Shown: piece after piece, positions 6,648-8,006 of the stretch | How positions within the stretch are numbered: position 1 is the stretch's first letter | How the letters are laid out: the number at the start of each line of letters is the position of its first letter | Origin: Eubacteriales Family XIII. Incertae Sedis bacterium | GTDB taxonomy: Bacteria > Bacillota > Clostridia > Peptostreptococcales > Anaerovoracaceae | Length of the DNA stretch: 8,006 nt | Direction: 5' to 3' | Assembly: GCA_031255695.1 (NCBI GenBank) | Contig: JAIRSA010000226.1 | Location: forward strand, 1-8,006 | The notes under the pieces: model-generated | The model's input: only the letters and a program-made list of their open reading frames with translations | What the model was told of the DNA's origin: nothing | The model's database searches: none | Made by a program: the position numbers and the translations under genes

Positions 6648-7652
6648 TCAGCCTGGCCGTGCCGCCGCGCCGCTGGCTGCGCCTGCCGCAAGGCCCTTTG
6701 TCTCAGGTATGCCCAGCATCAGGTTCATGCACTGCACTGCGTTGCCTGACGCGCCCTTGCCCAGGTTGTCGAAACGCGCGGCGATGACCGGCCTCTCGCG
6801 GCTGCCGTAGAACAGCAGCTCCAGATCGTCCCGCCCCGAAAACGCGTCCGCCTCCAGGAAGCCATCCCCTGGCACACCGCTGGGCGGGACGGGCCTGACC
6901 ATAGGGCAGTCCTGATAGTATTCGCTGAACAGCCTGTACAGCCCTTCCGGCCCCAGCCTTTCACCGCCTGCCAGGCCGGCATCACCCGTAGAACCGCCGT
7001 CGCCCGCCAAGCCGTGCAGGGGCACGGTCACCAGCATGCCGCTGTAGTAGTCCGCAACCGCCGGGTTGAATATGATAGGCTGCCCTGCCCCCGACGCCAT
7101 CTGCATTTCCGGAAGGTGCTTATGCCCCTGCGGCAGCCCGTACTGCCTCGGCGCGCGCCGCAGCCCTTCATATTCGGCAATCATCTTCTTGCCGCCGCCG
7201 CTGTAGCCGGTCATCGAGTGGCACACGAACTGGTAGCCGCTGCCCACGATCCCCATCTGTATGAGTGGCCGCGCAATGAGTATGAAGCCCGCCGCATGGC
7301 ACCCCGGCCCCGCGACCCTCACGGCGGACGCTATGTCGGCCCTCTTCCCTGGCTCAAGCTCCGGCAGCCCGTAGACCCATCCCGGCGCCGTCCTGAAAGC
7401 GGTCGAAGTGTCGATGATCCTGAGCTTCTTGCCGCTGCTGTCTGCCGCCGCCACGATCTCCCTTGAGGCCTCGTCAGGGAGGCACAGGAAGGTGATGTCG
7501 GCCTCCGCCATGCGCTCCAGCCTGCTTGCGGGATCCTTCCTGGATTCCGCCTCTATCGGCAGCAGCTCTATGTCGTCCCTGGCCGAAAGGCGATCGAAGA
7601 TCTTCAGCCCGGTGGTCCCTTCCTGCCCGTCAATAAATATTTTGTGAAGCAT
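6648..7652 (-). CDS. argC: N-acetyl-gamma-glutamyl-phosphate reductase, type 2
   Basis: ArgC reduces N-acetylglutamyl phosphate to the semialdehyde with NADPH. The 334-residue protein matches the shorter type 2 family: N-terminal dinucleotide-binding start KIFIDGQEGTTGLKI (4-18), LCLPDEASREIV (56-67), IIDTSTAFR, WVYGLPEL, active-site Cys118 in GPGCHAAGF, HSMTGYSGGGKKMI (155-168), PQGHKHLPEM with likely catalytic His, GMLVTVPLH and DNLGKGASGNAVQ near the end. Oddities: the usual NPGC is GPGC here; residues about 224-237 are a Gly/Ala-rich insert; and residues 322-334 (AAGAASGAAARPG) form an Ala/Gly tail encoded by DNA resembling the adjacent repeat array. Start: AAGGCGG lies ten bases before the ATG at 7652 and only one before an in-frame ATG at 7661, so 7652 is favoured; a TTG at 7682 would be almost at the predicted transcription start. 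It is the first gene of argCJB. Confidence 0.93.
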   Translation of the reverse strand: MLHKIFIDGQEGTTGLKIFDRLSARDDIELLPIEAESRKDPASRLERMAEADITFLCLPDEASREIVAAADSSGKKLRIIDTSTAFRTAPGWVYGLPELEPGKRADIASAVRVAGPGCHAAGFILIARPLIQMGIVGSGYQFVCHSMTGYSGGGKKMIAEYEGLRRAPRQYGLPQGHKHLPEMQMASGAGQPIIFNPAVADYYSGMLVTVPLHGLAGDGGSTGDAGLAGGERLGPEGLYRLFSEYYQDCPMVRPVPPSGVPGDGFLEADAFSGRDDLELLFYGSRERPVIAARFDNLGKGASGNAVQCMNLMLGIPETKGLAAGAASGAAARPG

Positions 7653-7690
7653 TGCCCACATCCCGCCTTTCTTCAAAGTCAATATTTATA

Positions 7691-7718
7691 ATTATACATC
7701 AGTCTTTTGGTTTGTCAA
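7691..7718 (-). promoter_or_regulatory. Consensus sigma-A promoter of argC
   Basis: A perfect -35 TTGACA (7718-7713) and a perfect -10 TATAAT (7696-7691) are separated by 16 bp. Transcription should start near 7684, leaving a leader of about 32 nt to the 7652 ATG. Such a strong core promoter suggests that repression, not activation, sets the level of the operon. Confidence 0.9.
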
Positions 7719-7727
7719 GGAAAGTCG

Positions 7728-7771
7728 TGAATATTTTTTGAGAAAATGCATATATTGTGAATATTTATTTT
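7728..7771. promoter_or_regulatory. Two ARG-box-like sites (putative ArgR/AhrC operator)
   Basis: TGAATATTTTTTGA (7728-7741) and TGAATATTTATTTT (7758-7771) each match 11 of 14 positions of the ArgR half-site pair consensus TGAATAAAAATTCA read on either strand. The exact 10-mer GTGAATATTT recurs at 7727 and 7757, 30 bp apart, about three helical turns. Both lie just upstream of the argC -35 box. A weaker copy, TCAATATTTATAAT (7679-7692), overlaps the predicted start point. Arginine-dependent control by ArgR/AhrC fits the known regulation of argC operons; the binding itself is inferred. Confidence 0.65.
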
Positions 7772-7802
7772 TGGCGGGCCTGCCGCCGACGGCCATGTGT
7801 CT

Positions 7803-7872
7803 GCTTTTGCCCGCGCCTGCCGCCCGCCATGCCGCCAGCTTTTGCCCGCGCCTGCTGCCAGCCATACGCCTG
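7803..7872. repeat. 35-bp imperfect GC-rich tandem repeat upstream of argC
   Basis: Units begin at 7803 and 7838, both with GCTTTTGCCCGCGCCTGC followed by diverged (T/C)GCC(C/A)GCCAT sequence. A third, degenerate unit starts near 7872 and reaches the stop codon of the upstream gene. The repeat fills 7772-7905 together with a 5-bp GGCGG/CCGCC stem at about 7773-7787. No promoter, terminator with U-run or ribosome site was found in this part. Confidence 0.65.
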
Positions 7873-7905
7873 CTTCAACCGGGCTTCCGCCGCGCCTGCC
7901 GCCCG

Positions 7906-8006
7906 CTACGCCTGCCTATTGCCTGCGGCGAGCGCCCACAGCCTCTCTTCCACGCCAAGGCCATCGAACTTCAGCGAGCCGTTGATGCCGCTCCCGATCT
8001 CGACGC
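7906..8006 (-). CDS. C-terminal end of an unrecognised protein (runs off the window)
   Basis: An open frame enters from the right edge and ends at TAG 7908-7906 after 32 codons. The peptide begins VEIGSGINGSLKFDGLG and continues VEERLWALAAGNRQA. Third positions are almost all G or C and the peptide has normal soluble-protein composition, as in the neighbouring genes, so it is probably coding. I do not recognise the family from this fragment. The gene lies upstream of the argC control region on the same strand, but the argC promoter makes co-transcription unnecessary. Confidence 0.6.
   Translation of the reverse strand, partial: VEIGSGINGSLKFDGLGVEERLWALAAGNRQA

Noticed and set aside
5356..6810. 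484-codon open frame on the plus strand
   Set aside because: It runs antisense across argJ, the repeat array and the end of argC. Its composition (His, Tyr, Arg, Val rich) is what the complement of a GC-rich gene gives, and it has no family motif.
7747..7760. Extra ARG box TGCATATATTGTGA between the two main boxes
   Set aside because: It matches at about 10 of 14 positions, but mostly through the free AT centre; it lacks the ATTCA half and overlaps the better site at 7758.

Overview
The window reads as part of a bacterial chromosome, most likely a GC-rich member of the Bacillota (Clostridia or a related anaerobic class). The reasons are strong AGGAGG-type ribosome binding sites, near-consensus sigma-A promoters, TTG/ATG starts, a DUF1836 protein (a family found essentially in Bacillota), an MreB/Mbl-type actin and an argC-argJ-argB gene order. 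Isoleucine ATA codons are frequent despite the high GC content. Genus cannot be named from the sequence. All supported genes lie on the minus strand, so transcription runs from high to low coordinates.

From right to left: (1) 7906-8006 is the last 32 codons of an unrecognised protein. (2) 7652-7905 is a control region holding a GC-rich 35-bp imperfect repeat, two ARG-box-like direct repeats 30 bp apart, and a TTGACA/TATAAT promoter. (3) argC (6648-7652), argJ (5194-6414) and argB (4235-5176) encode three enzymes of the cyclic, acetyl-recycling ornithine/arginine pathway. A 233-bp gap filled with a 37-bp tandem repeat separates argC from argJ; argJ and argB are 17 bp apart. (4) A second GC-rich repeat (4085-4165) and a strong promoter precede mreB (2955-3977). 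(5) After a 162-bp gap with a 9-bp inverted repeat come a DUF1836 HTH gene (2181-2792), carA (1097-2170) and the 5' third of carB (1-1097). These three are tightly coupled: 10 bp between the first two, then a TAATG overlap.

How the genes work together: ArgB phosphorylates N-acetylglutamate, ArgC reduces the phosphate to the semialdehyde, and ArgJ moves the acetyl group from N-acetylornithine back to glutamate. CarAB makes the carbamoyl phosphate needed to turn ornithine into citrulline, and also pyrimidines. The layout resembles the Bacillus argCJBD-carAB-argF cluster, but argD and argF are missing from the window and a cell-shape gene plus a DUF1836 regulator sit between argB and carA.

I see no mobile element, CRISPR array, RNA gene or defence system. 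The most unusual features are the GC-rich minisatellites in three junctions of the arg region, a minisatellite-like 15-bp repeat coding the N-terminus of ArgB, and changes in ArgC (altered active-site signature, Gly-rich insert, repeat-derived tail).
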